NCBI GenBank assembly: GCA_021205485.1
Contig: JAJPXK010000028.1
Span: 1 to 6,388 of the forward strand
Source: Clostridia bacterium
GTDB lineage: Bacteria > Bacillota > Clostridia > Christensenellales > Borkfalkiaceae
Reading direction: 5' to 3'
DNA length: 6,388 nucleotides
Part shown: positions 6,217 through 6,388 of the stretch, one piece after another
Position numbering within the stretch: position 1 is the stretch's first letter
How the letters are laid out: each line of letters starts with the position of its first letter
The notes under the pieces: generated by a model
Databases searched by the model: none
What the model saw: only the letters and a program-made list of their open reading frames with translations
What the model was told of the DNA's origin: nothing
Program-made: the position numbers and the translations under genes

Positions 6217-6245
6217 ATTATAAAACAAACTTGCTTAAAAGTCAA
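6217..6245 (-). promoter_or_regulatory. Sigma-A promoter of nifJ
   Basis: Minus strand: -35 TTGACT (6245-6240), 17-base spacer, -10 TATAAT (6222-6217), close to the full housekeeping consensus. Transcription would begin near 6210, giving a leader of about 63 bases before the nifJ ATG. A run of eight T (minus strand, 6263-6256) lies just upstream of the -35. This is a strong promoter, in keeping with a major metabolic enzyme. Confidence 0.85.
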
Positions 6246-6281
6246 TACCCTCGCCAAAAAAAAGTGCTGTTTTTGTACAAT

Positions 6282-6326
6282 GTCAGTGTAACCATAGGAA
6301 TAACCTGTGGAAACACTGGCTTTTTT
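6282..6326 (+). terminator. Strong intrinsic terminator with no gene before it
   Basis: The arms 6282-6289 and 6313-6320 form 8 pairs (one G-T). After a 2x2 A-A internal loop, 6292-6298 and 6304-6310 form 7 more (one G-T), closing a 5-base loop AATAA. The stem is followed directly by TTTTTT (6321-6326). This is a good Rho-independent terminator for plus-strand transcription. The only thing upstream on that strand is the nifJ control region and the antisense of nifJ. It does not work as well on the minus strand, where the next T run is 18 bases away. Confidence 0.7.
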
Positions 6327-6342
6327 ATGCGCTGCCGTGAGT

Positions 6343-6360
6343 GTCGGCATTGTAGGCATT
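6343..6360. repeat. 9-base tandem duplication at the right end
   Basis: GTCGGCATT followed by GTAGGCATT, two copies differing at one base. It lies in the stretch 6327-6388, where I find no credible gene. A small hairpin TGCCG/CGGCA (6333-6337 with 6345-6349) overlaps it, and CTGCCG (6332-6337) can also pair with CGGCAG (6379-6384). The region may belong to a neighbour or a repeat that continues outside the window. Confidence 0.4.
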
Positions 6361-6388
6361 CCCCTCTGGGATAGACTGCGGCAGTTAT

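Noticed and set aside
6186..6359. A 57-codon minus-strand open frame beginning MPTMPTLTAAHKK, running through the orphan terminator and the nifJ promoter
   Set aside because: It crosses both the terminator hairpin and the -35/-10 boxes, the purine-rich GAGGGGA runs straight into the ATG with no usable spacer, and its composition is not protein-like. A second open minus-strand frame through 6388-6247 has no start inside the window.
6327..6374. Plus-strand mini-frame MRCRECRHCRHSPLG with CxxCxxxC-like spacing
   Set aside because: Only 15 codons, its ATG directly follows the terminator T run, there is no ribosome binding site, and the cysteine pattern comes from the tandem 9-base repeat.

Overview
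The window looks like a chromosomal piece of an anaerobic, Gram-positive-type bacterium of the class Clostridia. The grounds are a full-length single-chain pyruvate:ferredoxin oxidoreductase, strong AGGAGG-type ribosome binding sites, a near-consensus sigma-A promoter, and several small lipoproteins with clostridial-style signal peptides. Base composition is moderate. An uncultured gut clostridium (for example Christensenellales-like) would fit, but that is an impression and not a determination.

Layout. Bases 1-60 hold the end of an intergenic palindromic repeat of the 'cgtcattgcgag...gtggcaatcc' type. Bases 104-2445 hold four plus-strand genes: a single-pass membrane protein starting at GTG, a two-domain lipoprotein, a small multi-pass membrane protein, and a second, shorter lipoprotein. 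The first three are joined by 4-base ATGA stop/start overlaps, and the fourth follows after 61 bases. The second lipoprotein is visibly related to the N-terminal domain of the first, so a surface domain appears twice in the cassette. I recognise no named family, and the cassette is the least understood part of the window.

Bases 2446-2613 contain no gene but are packed with inverted repeats: a terminator-like hairpin, a long 'GGGGCGTAC...GTACGCCCC' palindrome and a short hairpin. They lie between the cassette and the convergent nifJ gene. Bases 2614-6147 (minus strand) are nifJ, 1177 residues, with all expected thiamine diphosphate and three [4Fe-4S] cluster motifs. It oxidises pyruvate to acetyl-CoA and CO2 and passes electrons to ferredoxin.

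Bases 6148-6388 hold the nifJ control region: a ribosome binding site, a 17-base palindrome in the 5' leader, a TTGTG/CACAA inverted repeat at the expected transcription start (reminiscent of a redox-type Rex operator but one base off the usual spacing), and a TTGACT-17-TATAAT promoter. Further upstream is a strong intrinsic terminator on the plus strand with no gene in front of it, which raises the possibility of a short divergent RNA. The cassette and nifJ have no obvious functional link; they simply converge.
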